In this document: piece by piece, positions 12,025 to 24,525 of the stretch
How positions within the stretch are numbered: the stretch's first letter is position 1
Layout of the letters: every line of letters starts with the position of its first letter
Origin: Paratinospora sagittata
Taxonomy: Eukaryota; Streptophyta; Magnoliopsida; Ranunculales; Menispermaceae
Assembly: GCA_035771175.1 (NCBI GenBank)
Contig: CM069603.1
Span: 16,964,286 to 17,028,285, forward strand
DNA length: 64,000 bases
Direction: 5' to 3'
The notes under the pieces: generated by a model
The model's input: the letters and a program-made list of their open reading frames with translations, nothing else
The model's database searches: none
What the model was told of the DNA's origin: nothing
Made by a program: the position numbers and the translations under genes

Positions 12025-12810
12025 AGATCAATTTTCACATATAAGGAAAGATTTAGGCATGTTTGACTTTTCAAACTTTCCAAGTGTTTACTTGATTATC
12101 TATCACTCCACCATCTCCGGGTCGTGATTTCGTTATGCACTTCAGCTCCACATCTACTACCTCATCTGCTGCTACTGCTGTCATCCTTGATGTAGATGCT
12201 GGTACCACCCTCGTGGAGGATGATGTCCTGACTTCACCAGCCGACGACATATTCAGTGGGCTTGGATCTCTTGATCCACGATCGTCTCCTTTGTCATAGG
12301 CACACCCTTTTTTTATGTTTCAAAAGGAGAAAAGAGATTAATATATGATTGGGCTGATTGACTAGATCATTATGTGCACATACTCAGGGGGAGAGTTTAT
12401 TCACTCAAGGAGAGTGTTTGGAGTTTGGATACACATATTTTGGAGATGTCATGTATGCTCTGCATATGTATGTATGCTTTGTATATTTTTTTGTTTACAC
12501 TTTTTGTACATTTGTGTACTTTTGTTATTTGTGTTTTATCTTTTGATGTACACATCTATGATGATCACATGTATATGGTTGTTTTGATTATATTGAGGTA
12601 CATGTAGTTTTTGTAACTATTGATCATATTTCTGAGTATGCTTCTATTGGTATCTGATTGATTATTATCCACATAATATTGAATGTTAAATATTTTATTA
12701 AGTGGTATATTCTTAAAAGTTGCATGATATAATTATTCACTTCACTCATTCATTCACTCGAGAAATCATGTTTCATCAATCTGGCAGATAGAGAATTTAT
12801 TAGAAATCAT
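12025..12810 (+). other. Copia 3' internal region between pol and LTR
   Basis: This stretch contains a Ser/Thr/Ala/Asp-rich reading at about 12,129-12,299 (HFSSTSTTSSAATAV and SPADDIFSGLG), out of frame with RNase H and ending in TAG. T-rich non-coding DNA with a CAGGGGGAGAG purine tract at about 12,387 follows. SIRE-type elements often have such a tail or spacer after pol. Whether it was translated is unknown. Confidence 0.5.
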
Positions 12811-12825
12811 AAAAAATGAGGAGAT
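12811..12825 (+). other. Polypurine tract
   Basis: AAAAAATGAGGAGAT directly precedes the LTR start TGTTGATATAAC. It would prime plus-strand DNA synthesis in the intact element. Confidence 0.75.
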
Positions 12826-15800
12826 TGTTGATATAACTACTCTCACCCGATTTTGTTTTGATGATTACAAACAACATATAACTAATATCTTTGACGTAGC
12901 TGTTTCAGTGCTAACTAGCTATATCAGATGGATTCAACTATACTGTCAAAGCATGTAGAAGGAACAACATTGCACGAAGATTCAAGAACTTCATGATTAT
13001 ATTTCTTATTTAGAATCTTAGTGTTGTAGAGTAACATTTACATGTTCCAACCACAATATGATTTGCATCTTTTCGAAAATCATGCATATAGTTTATCATA
13101 TTCATGCATATACACTATTATATTATTAATCATGCATGCACACACATTAGTTTGATAATTATGCAATCACATAGTTAAAATTGTTTAACTATGCATTCAT
13201 TTTTCCAACTTTGCATGATTTTATCGTTTTACGTGTATTATATTGAATGTCTTAATCATATGCTTAATCGATCAAAATACACGTATTTAACTTTGTCAAT
13301 TGTACTTTAATCTTGTTAAGAATTATTTTTAAAAGTTAATCTATGTAATTGACAATGTCCTAATGTCACGACCCACTATACGTGACGTCATGACCGGCAC
13401 AGAAACCTCCGAGTATACCCTCTGTCGGTACACCCGGTGTCCCGTCAGCCTCAAACACAAATACGAATCCCCAAAATCAAATACAGTACAATCCTAAAAA
13501 CATCCATCTAACATGATCATAAATGAAATAAAATATTACATCTCCAAGTTACCAAATATAAGATTTCAAAGTTTACAAAATACTACAAACCCAACACATC
13601 CCAACTATGTGTTAATTATACATATACTAGGTGTTATCATGTACATAATTATCAAATTACAAAATTAAATGTACAACACCTACATGAAACAAAAACAAGG
13701 GACGCTCCGCAGTCAAGCCTTCCCTTTCCTTTTTCTATTAGATCCTGAAAGAAGAAGGTGAGGTGTGAGCTACAACCCGCTCAGTGAATGTCATTTATAA
13801 GTGGCATATACGTGCATTTAATAAAAAACGTGATAAGATCATAAATCATTGAAATATCATGATGACGAAATAGATTATATACATGCTAACATAATGCATC
13901 AAGTCATACATAAGATGATGCATAACATTTGTAGTCATACTCATGCAATCCTAACACCTCCTGAGTATGGGGGTTCAAGGCTGGTGCGCGACACACAGTA
14001 CCTGAACACACACACAATACTCGTACCCTAATAGGATTTTTGGGATTGTGCAGCACGTAGAATTAGCCTAAACTAACCTACCCATACACAAGCCATAAAA
14101 CCCTCTGTCAGGTACACAACTGGGATCGCTGCTAGACTTACGAGAATTCTCAAAAAGAGGAAATTCCAACTAGGAGCCTCAACCCAAATTGTCATCCCAA
14201 TGAATTATGCTCAAATGTATTTCATGGAATATTAAAACATGCATACCATTATACATAAGCATTTAAAACATTTATATACTACAATGCCACATACAAATAA
14301 TCCAAAAGTAAAAGAACACTCACTCTTGATTGACTAAGTCTAGCCAATCCAATTCCAATCCAATCACCAAAACACTCCAATTGACTAAATGGGTTCAAGA
14401 TCAATTACAAGACCTGGAAATAACATGGTTCACACAACTGAAAATAAGTCATAAAGTGTGTCAAAACCCCATGTTCAAACTCAATCTAAAGTCAATTAGA
14501 TTCTAAATTGGTTACCTCCTTGAGCCAATTTCCATATTGCCCAATTTGATCATTTGGAGTCAAATAAACCAAGATTGACCTAAATTGAATGTAATAGGGT
14601 GATCCCATGATACAACCACTAATATACATGACATTCGATTATAATTAGGGTCAATTAGACTACACATCAAGTCAATTTCATCAATTGACTAAGTCTTGGT
14701 CAAAATCTCCAGTTAGGCCAATATAAAACATAAGGTCAAAATGAACTAAGTCATATCAATTTAACATAGGTTCTAACGTTTTAAACCCATGATTCTACTC
14801 AATTTGGGTCCAATTAAACAATCCCCAAGTCAATTTCATAAATTATCTTGATTTGGGTGAAAAGTTCCAATTTTGGCAAAATTCCCAAATTACATGTAAA
14901 ATTGCCAAAGTACATGAAAAATGCCAAATACTTAGCCTAGGTCAAAATTAGTCAACCCTAGGGTGTCTAGTATGAGAATCCACTGAATTCTATCATCAAC
15001 AACCCTAATCATGCCTCAAAAGACCTACATTGCATAATTTTTTAGATTTTCAATCAAGGGCATCAAAAGCTCCAAATCTGGAAATTTTCATACATAGGCA
15101 ATATTGTCAATTTTACACTAGGCCACCATACATAGCCACGAAATTTACTGAACTTGCACCATGGGATCATCCACCATGGCTACTAGGTCAACATAGTTGA
15201 CATGCAAAGCTTAACTCTAACCCTAAGTCAATGATCCAAGTGTAAGCCATTTGAACTAAACTCCAAGATTTCACCATGGAAATCTCTAACCAAAGGCATG
15301 GATCAGTTCTTGGTGTTCATAGGTCTAACATAGGTGACATGCAAACAACCTGGAAAGTTCTAAGGCCATGGACAAGGTATAGGTCCATTTACAAAGAGTT
15401 CCACCAAATCCAAAAGAGAAAATGGGGAAAATGGCACCAATGGCTTCCAATCAACACTAGGGTTCATAAAAAAATGCTTGCAATGAAACCCTAGGTCTGG
15501 AACAATCCTCAACTAAGAATCCATGGCATATCTTAGGTCAAAATATAGCTTGGAAGCTTAAACTAGAGAGATCAAAGGAAGAAAAGAGAGAAAACATGCA
15601 AACCTCATGGAGTTCTTGAGCAAGAACCTCCAAACCCTAATTTTCCTCTCATTTTCTCTTCTCCAGCTCTTCCCCCTCTTTCTCAAGTGCAAAAATGTGC
15701 AAATGAGCTGAAAAAACTGAGTCAATAGCTTATATGGAAGTGTTTGGGCCCACAACTAAAAGTTGCCAAAAACTGTTAAAAATCAGTTTTCCTATTGCAA

Positions 15801-17035
15801 TACTTGCACTTAGATAGTCAATTACATGCAAACTACAAACCAAATTAACAACTTAACCGATCAAAAGTTGCATGAGTCCGTTACCAACAGTCTAGTACAC
15901 TTTCAACTCAATCCAACGGTGGGATTACGTGATCTAACCATTTGATCAAACCTGCGTAACAAAATCTGCAATTCATGAAACATTGTTTGAAGTCTTATAA
16001 CTCACAGTAGGTAACTCTGATCAAGATCTTCACCGATCATAATGAAGCTCTATCAAAGAAGAATTAGCTGACAAAATTTCAACTCAATCGGACCACGGAC
16101 CTAGGAGATCAAAGCATTGATGTAATTTGTGACAAAAATTTCTTCCTCCATGGAGCGAGCTCCACTGGATACAAAACACTGTTTTCGACATGTTTCGACG
16201 TCAAACGGGTCTCCGATGGTTCAGAAACTTCATGCGCACTTTCTATGTCCTAAAATCATGCAAAGACACTCGAACTTACGAGCATCGAGCATCAAAATAC
16301 ATATACACATTCGTATACGGGTACACTATAGGTCAAAATGACGTCACCTAAAGGCACGAGTGCTACACCTAAACTCATTGTGATAAAAATTCTAGTTTCT
16401 TTCACTTCACAATGAAGGAACGCGCTCCTGAGTGTTTTTTCTGAGACTCACATTTTTTTTATCAGAGTTTAAGGAACGCGCTCCTTGTAAGAGGAATGCA
16501 CTTCTATGGCTTTTCCCAAGAGTTAGAATTTTTTGATTAGGGAAAAAGTAACGCGCTCCTTCCAGTAGGAACGCGCTCCTGTTGTCAAGGGAAAAATGAG
16601 AAAAATTGTTGAGTCAGTGGTTCTTAATGAAGGAACCCGTTTCTATGCCAAACGAACATATTGAGGAACGCACTCCTTAATTGGAGGAAAATTTGAGATT
16701 TTTCAGATTTTAAAACAAAAGCGCACTCTTGCTTTAAGGCTGTGAGCCAAGCCTTTGTATTGGCAGTTGTAAACGGCTTCTAGTCATGCCCATAAGTTGA
16801 CTAGTCAATAGTGTATTAGGAAATTCTGATCGTGGTGATTGGGTAGTAGACGTAGGTTCAAGGGGAGCCGAACCACTCTAAATCTTTGTTTTGTGTCCAT
16901 TTGTCTCTCCTACATTTGTTTATTTTGATTGTTACCTACTACGCACTTTATCTGTTCAATTATATGTACTGAAAGGTTACGTGAATATCTGCCAAGTCCA
17001 ATTCACCCCCCCTCTTGGACTATACTGGGCCAACA
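12826..17035 (+). mobile_element. Copia 3' LTR (SIRE-like), split by a nested solo LTR
   Basis: The LTR runs 12,826-13,363, is interrupted by 13,364-16,372 (solo LTR plus one copy of its TSD), and resumes at 16,373-17,035. That makes about 1.2 kb of LTR with TGTTG...CAACA ends. The left part matches 22,526-23,100 and the right part matches 23,103-23,513, confirming that the two pieces were once joined. The right part carries CGCG-centred repeats (16,420-16,690) and the GGTTCAAGGGGAGCCGAACC region near the end. Confidence 0.85.
13364..16367 (-). mobile_element. Gypsy solo LTR, 3.0 kb, TSD CCTAA
   Basis: It begins TGTCACGACCCACTATACG and ends GAGTGCTACA. CCTAA is present at 13,359-13,363 and again at 16,368-16,372, and the flanks rejoin an uninterrupted copia LTR sequence. 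No internal region is present, so it is a solo LTR left by recombination between two LTRs. The reverse complement (TGTAGCAC...GGGTCGTGACA) gives the element orientation. The family is shared with 57,571-60,167. Small frames inside are chance. Confidence 0.9.
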
Positions 17036-17323
17036 CTCTCGTCTCGTATCAATCATTTAAGAAAATCTCAAGCATTTTGGGGAGTAGAGGTGTATTTATT
17101 GTAAGGGAAAAATTAATCAACTTTCTTAGTGGTTGGCGATGATAGTTCCTCACAGTAGTAAAGTGATTTTTAGCCTTTGGGAACTTTCACATGATCTCAT
17201 TGACCTGTTGAATTATGATAGAAGTAGAACAATATATATAAAAATATATATTAATTATATTTTTAATTTTTTTTATCTTGTTTAATTAATTATTTTTATA
17301 AAAAAAAAGATTTCCATTGAAAT
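17036..17323. other. Non-coding spacer, no recognised element
   Basis: This is AT-rich sequence between a plus-strand copia LTR end and a minus-strand copia LTR start. I see no PBS and no coding signal. Confidence 0.5.
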
Positions 17324-18905
17324 TGTTGACCCAGATAAAGTTCAAGAGAAGGATGAATTGGACTCTAGCAGGATTTTTGAAACCTTTCAAATAAATAAAA
17401 CGTTGCAGGTAAAGAAAGAAATGAAAGCAATGAAGCAAGTGACACATCAATTTTAGCATGGTTTGTCTTGTAAAGCCTACCTCCACGACTTGATCTCCCT
17501 GATCAAGATTTCTCAACCCAACACTCAAGATCTTACTTCAAATCTGAGGATCAAAACTGATTACAACTTTCTTCACAAGTGTAAGCAACCTTTTTACAAT
17601 CACTGTTCTCTTCGAGAGAACTACACAATGGCTAACAAGCCACTTAAAATACAAAAGATTAATGGATGAGGATTTTTCTTACTAGAAAATCTTAGAAATG
17701 CTTGCAATAACTCTTTGAACCTTCCTCAAGAATGTTCAAATAGTGAGAAGTATGAAGTACAAGAGCAAGAGTAAAGGCTTCTTGAAAATGATCTTTGAAT
17801 GATTTGGAAAACAAAGATTAAGCTTGTTCAATCCAAAGTTTTGATCACAAATACAAAGTTTTTGACTTAGAAAACACAAACACACTTAGAAAATCAGTTA
17901 AACTTGCAAATAGTTCGTTGGTTGTGTTGAATGAAGAACACAACGACACTTTTATACAAAAACAGAATATGAGAAAAAATTAGGTTTTCAATCTCAAAGA
18001 AATGTTCTGATTTGATTTCGAAATTCAAATGCAGTGTTCAGATTCTTTCATGGAAAAGAATGGGGCAAAAATGCGTGCAAAAATTTGTGCAAAAGTACAT
18101 ATAATCAAAGAGGAAAGAGTGTGCAAAATGTCATTTTTGTTGTCTAGAAATGACAGCTCTTCCTGACACACATTGCAGCACGCTGCTTCAAGAGGGAGCA
18201 CGTTGTGTGCAAGAACTCCACACCCCATCTCTCTGTTGCCCAGAAGGCAGCACGCTGTTGGCAGCAGACAAAGAGTAGTGTCTCATCATTATCTCAGATG
18301 AGCGCACTGGTCCAGGGAGGAGCATGTTGGTTTGATCCATTCTAGAGACTTTATGATTTTCTAGGTCACAGCAGCACGCTACTCCAAGGGGGAGCGTGCT
18401 GGTGACAGTGGCAGACCATTAAGTAGTCTGATAACGCAAGGAGCGCGCCGTCAGCTATAGGAGTGCACTGGTTTGACACTTTTCACTCAAACATGATTTT
18501 TTTCTAAACAATCTTTGCACAAACTCGTTCAAATCGAATCAAACACTTTGAATATCAAATTGGAGATTTGAAAACACTTTGAAACCTTTTTTCAATGAAG
18601 ATAAAAACATGATTAAAATCAATTTTGAAATCATTTGAAGATCATGGTCATTTTGAAAACATATGAAATGCACAATAATTGATTAATTCTAAAATAGGTG
18701 CTACAACCTAAGATCATCTAGACAAAATAAAATAAAAGTTACATAGAAAGTTTTGATCTTGGGAGTCTTCAAGCTTGGAACAATATAATTGAATTGTGGT
18801 GGTCTTTTAAGGTGAAACACTCGAGTAGATATTATAGTACCAAAAGACTCATGTTGTTTGTAATTATCAAAACTGAAAGCCATTATGGGGGTCATTGGAT
18901 CATCA
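17324..18905 (-). mobile_element. Copia 3' LTR, minus orientation, 1.6 kb
   Basis: It begins TGTTGACCCAGATAAAG with AATTGGACT 25 bases later, and ends GGATCATCA beside a purine tract (minus strand). It is a diverged relative of the other SIRE-like LTRs. The outer part near 18,780-18,880 matches the LTR start GATTACAAACAACAT seen at 12,870. It carries repeated GCAGCACGCTG / GGGAGCACG words at 18,170-18,460. Confidence 0.75.
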
Positions 18906-18919
18906 ATCTCCCCCTTTCG
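18906..18919 (-). other. Polypurine tract (minus strand)
   Basis: On the minus strand this reads CGAAAGGGGGAGAT, directly upstream of the LTR start TGATGATCC. Confidence 0.7.
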
Positions 18920-19625
18920 ATGTTTTCAAACTCTTAATTTAACTTAAGAATCAAATGTGACTCTAATATGTATGAACGAGAATTTTGCAAAATATTTGGT
19001 AGAGTTTCGCTTAACACATGGGTATGCTCACACATACACAAGATCCATAACCTGTATAGATTCATTTCCATGACACCAATATATAAAGCAAAGGAAATAA
19101 AACATCCGTATACATAAAAAATCAAGTATTCAATCCACATACATCAAAAACAAGTATCCATCCATCCATGTATATATAAAAAGATCCAAGAATAATGAAA
19201 ATACATCAATAAGCTCTCATATACATACACACCCCCCTATCTCCATACTCTCCCTATCTACATACTTCCCTAACTAGATAATTCTCCCCCATTTGAAATG
19301 TTAAAAAGAGGGAAATGTCAACGTGTAGATCCAGGAGCTGCATTAGAACCCGTGGTCGAACAAACAATGCGACTTGGCAAGAAGACCTCAACATCATCAG
19401 CAACAGTGGTTGGGGCCCCGAGGAGCATGAGGGATGTCTGGATCAACCTCTCCATCATTAGAATGAGACGACTCAGACTCGTCATAAATGTCGATAGGAG
19501 CTGATGTAGGTCTCTTTGCGGTAGTCCTCGGTCTCATGAATGTCGAAGCTGATGAAGCTGGTGGAACCTCACGACCACGACGACAAAGGAGTGTAACGAC
19601 CTAAATTCTCACCTGACATCATGAT
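18920..19625 (-). pseudogene. 3' internal region of a minus-strand copia element, with coding tail
   Basis: On the minus strand, 19,298-19,600 reads as an acidic, Ser/Pro-rich tail (for example APIDIYDESESSHSNDGEVD) followed by a purine-rich GGGGGAGAAT motif and T-rich DNA to the polypurine tract. It sits where SIRE-type elements keep a post-pol region. I do not recognise the protein; it might be the end of pol or a remnant of an extra 3' frame. The copy at 19,945-20,225 repeats it. Everything upstream of it in this element has been replaced by the solo LTR. Confidence 0.45.
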
Positions 19626-20560
19626 TGTTGGCCCAGTATTACCTTTCAAGAAGGGGGGCGGTGAATTGGTCGTGGCGGATTTTTGCCTTACCTTTCGATT
19701 AAATAATCAAACAATAAATGTGTGCAGTATAGGTAACAAGTAAAGTAATAAAATGCAGGAAAAGTAAACAAATGGACACAGCGATTTGTAATGGTTTGGT
19801 TCCCCTAGAGCCTACCTCATTACCTGACAACCCACGATCAGGATTTTCCAAATCCACTAACTCTAGTCAACTTACGGGCATGACTAGAAGTCGTACGATC
19901 AAGTCAACTTACTCCCCTAACTAGATAATTCTCCCCCTTTTGAAACATAAAAAAGAGGGAAATGTCAACGTGAAAATCCAGGAGCTGCATAAGAACCGAT
20001 GGTCAGATGAACAATGCGACATGGCAAAAAGACCTCAACATCATCATCAGCAGTGGCTGGGGCCTCAAGGAGCATGAGGGATGTCTGGATCAACCTCTCC
20101 ATTATCAGAATGAGACGACTCAGACTTGTCAAAAATTTTGATAGGAGCTGATGTCGGTCTCTTTGCGGTAGTCCTCGGTGTCGTGAATGCCGAAGCTGAT
20201 GGAGCTGGTGGAACCTCATGACCACGACGGCAAAAGAGTGTAACGACGTAAATTCTCACCTGACATCATGATTGTTGGCCCAGTATTACCTTCCAAGAGG
20301 GGGGCGGTGAACTGGTCATGACGGACTTTTGCGCTACTTTTGGATTCAATAATCAAACAATAAATGTGCGCAGTATAGGTAACAAGCAAAACAATAAAAT
20401 ACAGGAAAAGTAAACAAATGGACACAACAATTTCTAATGGTTCGGTTCCCCTAGAACCTACCTCACTACCTGACCACCCACAATCAGGATTTCCCAAATC
20501 CACTAAGTCTAGTCAATTTACGAGCGTGACTAGAAGTCGTACAATCAAGTCAACTTACAA
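19266..20560. repeat. Tandem duplication, two copies of about 647 bp
   Basis: 19,266-19,912 and 19,913-20,560 match along their whole length: CCCTAACTAGATAATTCTCC starts both. The TSD ATGAT plus TGTTGGCCCAG junction is at 19,621 and again at 20,268. The second copy runs on into the complete solo LTR, while the first stops about 285 bases into the LTR. So the duplicated block contains an existing insertion junction and arose after the LTR inserted. Confidence 0.85.
19626..19912 (-). mobile_element. Duplicated fragment of a copia LTR end
   Basis: It begins TGTTGGCCCAGTATTACC and matches the first 285 bases of the 20,273 LTR. It is part of the tandem duplication, not a separate insertion. Confidence 0.8.
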
Positions 20561-22515
20561 GCATGACTAGAAGTCGTGTACTAACTAACTTATGGGCGTG
20601 GCTAGAAGTAGTACACTAACCAACTTACGGGCATGGTTAGAAGCCGTACAAATAAAAGTATAATCTCGGTTGACTAACAAGTCAACAATACATTAAGGTT
20701 ACAAATGATATTTAGAGAAGTTATAGGAGCTCTCTTACAATTTTAGCATACAACCTTGAAATGAACAATTTCTACTATTCAAACCACAATATATTAAGTG
20801 AAGTGCAATGTTGAAATACTTGTTCACAAATACATGCAATCGATTCAAAATGATGATAAGACAAGTTCAAGAATCAAATATGCACATGTATATTCAAATA
20901 TTGATTCTAAAGATGATGTATGAGGCACAAGAATCAATATGCACAAATGATAAAAATATCGATTCAAATAGATTGGAATAAGCACAAGAATCGATATAAA
21001 CACAAGCACATGAAGCCACAATCAAAATGATAATAAATCAAAGCACAAGTATGGTTTCAAGTTTAAAAAAATTTGCACATGTAATCGAATCAAGATGATA
21101 GCAATATAGCACAAAGATCAATTACCTGAACAAATATCACAAAAATCTCAAGGAAAGAGTTTACTCAACAATGGTTAAGGTTGAAGCTCGAAGATTGCTT
21201 CAAAATGATAGAGATGAGAAAATGTTTTAACTATGATGATCAAGATAAAAGATGAGTAGTGAAAACTCTTGAGGAACACTTGATCAACCTCCAACAACTT
21301 TCTCAAAGTTGTTCAAAGATAGTGAAATGGGTTTAAAGAAATCTTTGAAAGAAAGGATTGAAGAATACTTGAATGATGAACTTTTGTGTAAATGATTTGT
21401 TTAAAACTGATTTGGAACTTGTTTTTTGGTTGAAAATGTGGAGAACAATTCGTGGGCACAAGTTTTAAGTTTTTGCAAAAGGAGCTCTCAAATGAGCAAA
21501 GTGTGGTATTTATAGAAATATACCTGCCCGAGGCACAGGAACGCCTTCCTAGATAGAGGAGCACGCTTCTAGTTTGAAACTTGAAAACTTTCAAGTTTCC
21601 CCCCAATGTAGGAGCGCGTTCCTTATTAAAAAAGCGTGATCCTCTATTTGTCGGTTGGACATAGGAGCGAGGTTCTTCAATTAAAAACACGGTTTATATG
21701 GAAATTCCTTTTTTGCCCTTTTCTGCAAGAGCACGTTCCTGGTAAGAGGAGCGCGTTCCTTAAACCCTGATATGAAAATGTGGGTTTCATGACAGAAACA
21801 CAAGTGCGTGTTCCTTAGACATAGGAGCATGTTCCTTAAACCCAGATCATAAAATCTGGGTTTCAGGACAAAAACACAGGAGCGCGTTCCTTAAAGTCCT
21901 TAAAGTCCAAAGTGACAGAACCTTGATTTTTCGATTAAAACAATTTTAAAGCATATTCAAACACATAAACCAACTTTGAAAACATTTTAAACGTGATTAA
22001 AACATAATGAGCGAAGCTAAACACATGTAAAACAATCGATTAATACAATTAAAATAAGATGATTAAGACATACGATACAACACACGTAAAACGATGAAAT
22101 CCATGCAAAGTTGGTAACATGAGTGAATGATTAACAATTATATAGATATGCATGGAAATCAACCTGAACTATATGATTGCATGATAAACATGATAATAAA
22201 CGTGCATGAATATTTAATAACCTATATGGATGAGAAATAATAATGCGTGCATGATTAAGAAAAGATGCAAACTATATTGTGGTTGGAACTAGCAAAGAAT
22301 GCTCTACAACACTAAGATTCTAGACAAAAGATTACAGACTTGAAGCTCTTGAATCTTCGTGCTTTATTGTTTCATCTACACGCTTAGACGAAATAGTTCA
22401 ATTCATCTGATATAACTAGTAACATTGAAACAACTACGTCAAAAACATTAGTGATCACGAGGAATGTTGTTTATAATCATTAAAATAAAACCAGGTGAGA
22501 GTCGTTACATCAACA
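20273..22515 (-). mobile_element. Copia solo LTR (SIRE-like), 2.2 kb, TSD ATGAT
   Basis: It begins TGTTGGCCCAGTATTACC and ends GTCGTTACATCAACA. ATGAT flanks it at 20,268-20,272 and 22,516-22,520. No internal region is present. It carries GTGACTAGAAGTCGTAC-type 35-bp repeats at 20,510-20,650 and AGGAGCGCGTTCCT-type repeats at 21,530-21,900. Confidence 0.9.
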
Positions 22516-22525
22516 ATGATGGCGT

Positions 22526-23513
22526 TGTTAATCTAAGTGATTTTCCATTTAGTATTCTCCTAAGTGTTTTGATGCTTACAAACAATATAATCACGGTACT
22601 AATGTCTTTGACGTAGTTGTTTCAGTGCTAACTAACTATATTTATTGGATTCAACTATACTATCAAAACATGTGGAAGGAACAACATTGTACGAAGATTC
22701 AAGAGCTTCATAGTTGTATTTCTTATTTAGAATCTTAGCGTTGTAGAGTAACATTTACATGTTCCAACCACAACATGATTTGCATCGTTTTGAAAATCAT
22801 ACATATAGTTTATCATACTCATGCATATACACTATTATATAATTAATCATTCATGCACACACATTAATTTTATAATTATGCAATCAAATAGGTAAAATTG
22901 TTCATCATGCATATACTTATCAGTGATTAACATGTGTTCATTTTACCAACTTTGCATGGTTTCATCGTTTTACGTGTACTGTTCTTATTGCTTTGATCAT
23001 ATGCTTAATCGATCGGATTACACGTATTTAACTTTGTCAATTGTACTTTAAACTTGTTAAAAATGTTTTTAAAAGTTAGTCTATGTATTTTACAATGTCC
23101 TAAACTTATAATGATAAAAAATTGGATTTCTTTCACTTCACAGTGAAAGAACACACTCCTCTAGTAAGGAACGCGCTCCTTACTATTTTTCCCGAGACTC
23201 AGATTTTTTATTAGGGTTTAAGGAACGCCCTCCTTGTAAGAGGAAGGTGCTCTTGTGGATTTTCTTGAAGTCAAAATTTTTTGATTAGGGAAAAATGAAT
23301 GCGCTCCTTCTAAGAGGAACGTACTCCTGTTGTCAAGGGCAAAATGAAAAAAAATGTAGAGTCAGTGGTTCTTGATGAACCCGTTCCTATGCCCCACGAA
23401 CATATTGAGGAATGCGCTCCTTAAGTAAGGAACACGCTCCTTAATTGGAGGAAAATCTGAGATTTTTCATATTTCATTTCACCCCTCTCTTGGACAATAA
23501 TACTGGGCCAACA
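22526..23513 (+). mobile_element. Copia 5' LTR (SIRE-like), about 1.0 kb
   Basis: It begins TGTTAATCTAAGTG and ends ACTGGGCCAACA, followed by a PBS. It parallels the split LTR at 12,826-17,035 but lacks about 300 bases before its end (the segment equivalent to 16,700-16,995). It starts only ten bases after the minus-strand solo LTR, giving a head-to-head pair. Confidence 0.85.
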
Positions 23514-23515
23514 AG

Positions 23516-23527
23516 TGGTATAAGAGC
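23516..23527 (+). other. Primer-binding site
   Basis: TGGTATAAGAGC, one base from the tRNA-iMet complement, lies two bases after the LTR end. Confidence 0.85.
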
Positions 23528-23573
23528 GGTTGCTCGTGATTTAAGGCTTAACATCCTTGAGCCAAAGATCAAA

Positions 23574-24308
23574 ATGGTCAATCCCATAGATTTTGACTTT
23601 GGTGATAACCTACTTACTCCACCTATGCTTAATGACCAAAATTTCATATATTGGAGGAGTAGAATGAGTGCATTAATTAAAGCCCAATCACATGATTTGT
23701 GGAATATTGTTGTAAATGGGGTTGAAGTTCCTGAACCAAAGAGAAAATGGGATAGGAAAGAAAAACAGTTAGTTAGACTTGATACTCTAGCTAGAAATTT
23801 ATTACTAAGATGCCTTTCCCGAAATGATATTGATAGAGTTTCTTTTTGTGCTTCATCTAAAGATGTTTGGATTAGATTAGAAGAGCTCTATGATACTTCA
23901 TGTGCCTCCACATCTTCATGTGAAGACAAGGAAAATGTAGAACATATATGCTATATTTCTAATATTGATGAATGTTCTACTAATGTCATGAATCTTTCTT
24001 TTGATGATTTGTCCATAGCTCATGAAAAGCTTTAAAATGATTTTGACAAACTCATCCAAAAGAACGAGCAACTTAAGAACATAATTACTAATGCTTTGGA
24101 GGAGTTGGAAACTCTCCAAATTGATTATGAAAATGTTCTTAAGGAAAAAGAGGCTATTCTTGAAGAAAAGGAAGAAATTAAAGAAAAATTGGAAGAGTTG
24201 ACTCAATTAGTAGCTAATGTTACTAATGAGAAAGAGGACTTAGAGCTTCAATTGAGATTAGAGAAAAAAAAAGACCTCTACATTAGAAAGTCAATTGGGA
24301 AAACCTAA
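23574..24308 (+). pseudogene. Ty1/copia gag, interrupted by one stop and a frameshift
   Basis: ATG at 23,574 lies about 45 bases after the PBS. The N-terminus has PPMLNDQNFIYWRSRMSALI and then AQSHDLWNIVVNG, typical of plant copia Gag (UBN2-like capsid). The reading DRKEKQLVRLDTLARNLLLR follows at about residues 55-75. An in-frame TAA at 24,033-24,035 breaks it; the same frame continues with a strongly charged coiled coil (EELETLQ to QLRLEKKKD) to 24,290. The frame then shifts, and LGKPKVRYFKPKTCY continues in the next frame. No CCHC zinc knuckle is visible. The start inside the LTR (frame open from 23,445) is not the true start. Gag would form the virus-like particle; this copy is not functional. 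Confidence 0.85.
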
Positions 24309-24525
24309 GGTTAGATATTTTAAGCCCAAAACATGCTATAGGAACACTAGAAATCCTTTAAAGGATAAATATAATAAAATGGCATGGGTACCTAAAAAAT
24401 CACTCCTAGAGGCTAGCATTACAAATTTAAAGGAGTATGAGTACCAAAGGCTATGGTTCACTAGATTACATAGATTCACATTTTTGAACCATATGCTAAG
24501 TTTCTTGGCCTTAAACATTTAGACC
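24295..24525 (+). pseudogene. Remnant of the copia gag-pol linker
   Basis: One frame off gag, this reads KPKVRYFKPKTCYRNTRNP and then KMAWVPKKS. The WVPK words are typical of the linker before protease in SIRE-type elements. It ends in TAG and no protease DSG/DTG motif follows. Confidence 0.6.

Noticed and set aside
19621..20280. Two separate LTR insertions at 19,626 and 20,273
   Set aside because: Flank, TSD and LTR start are all duplicated together with a constant 647-base offset, so one insertion followed by a tandem duplication explains both.
24336..24518. Minus-strand frame overlapping the gag-pol linker
   Set aside because: It is antisense to a recognisable copia linker and has no motif of its own.
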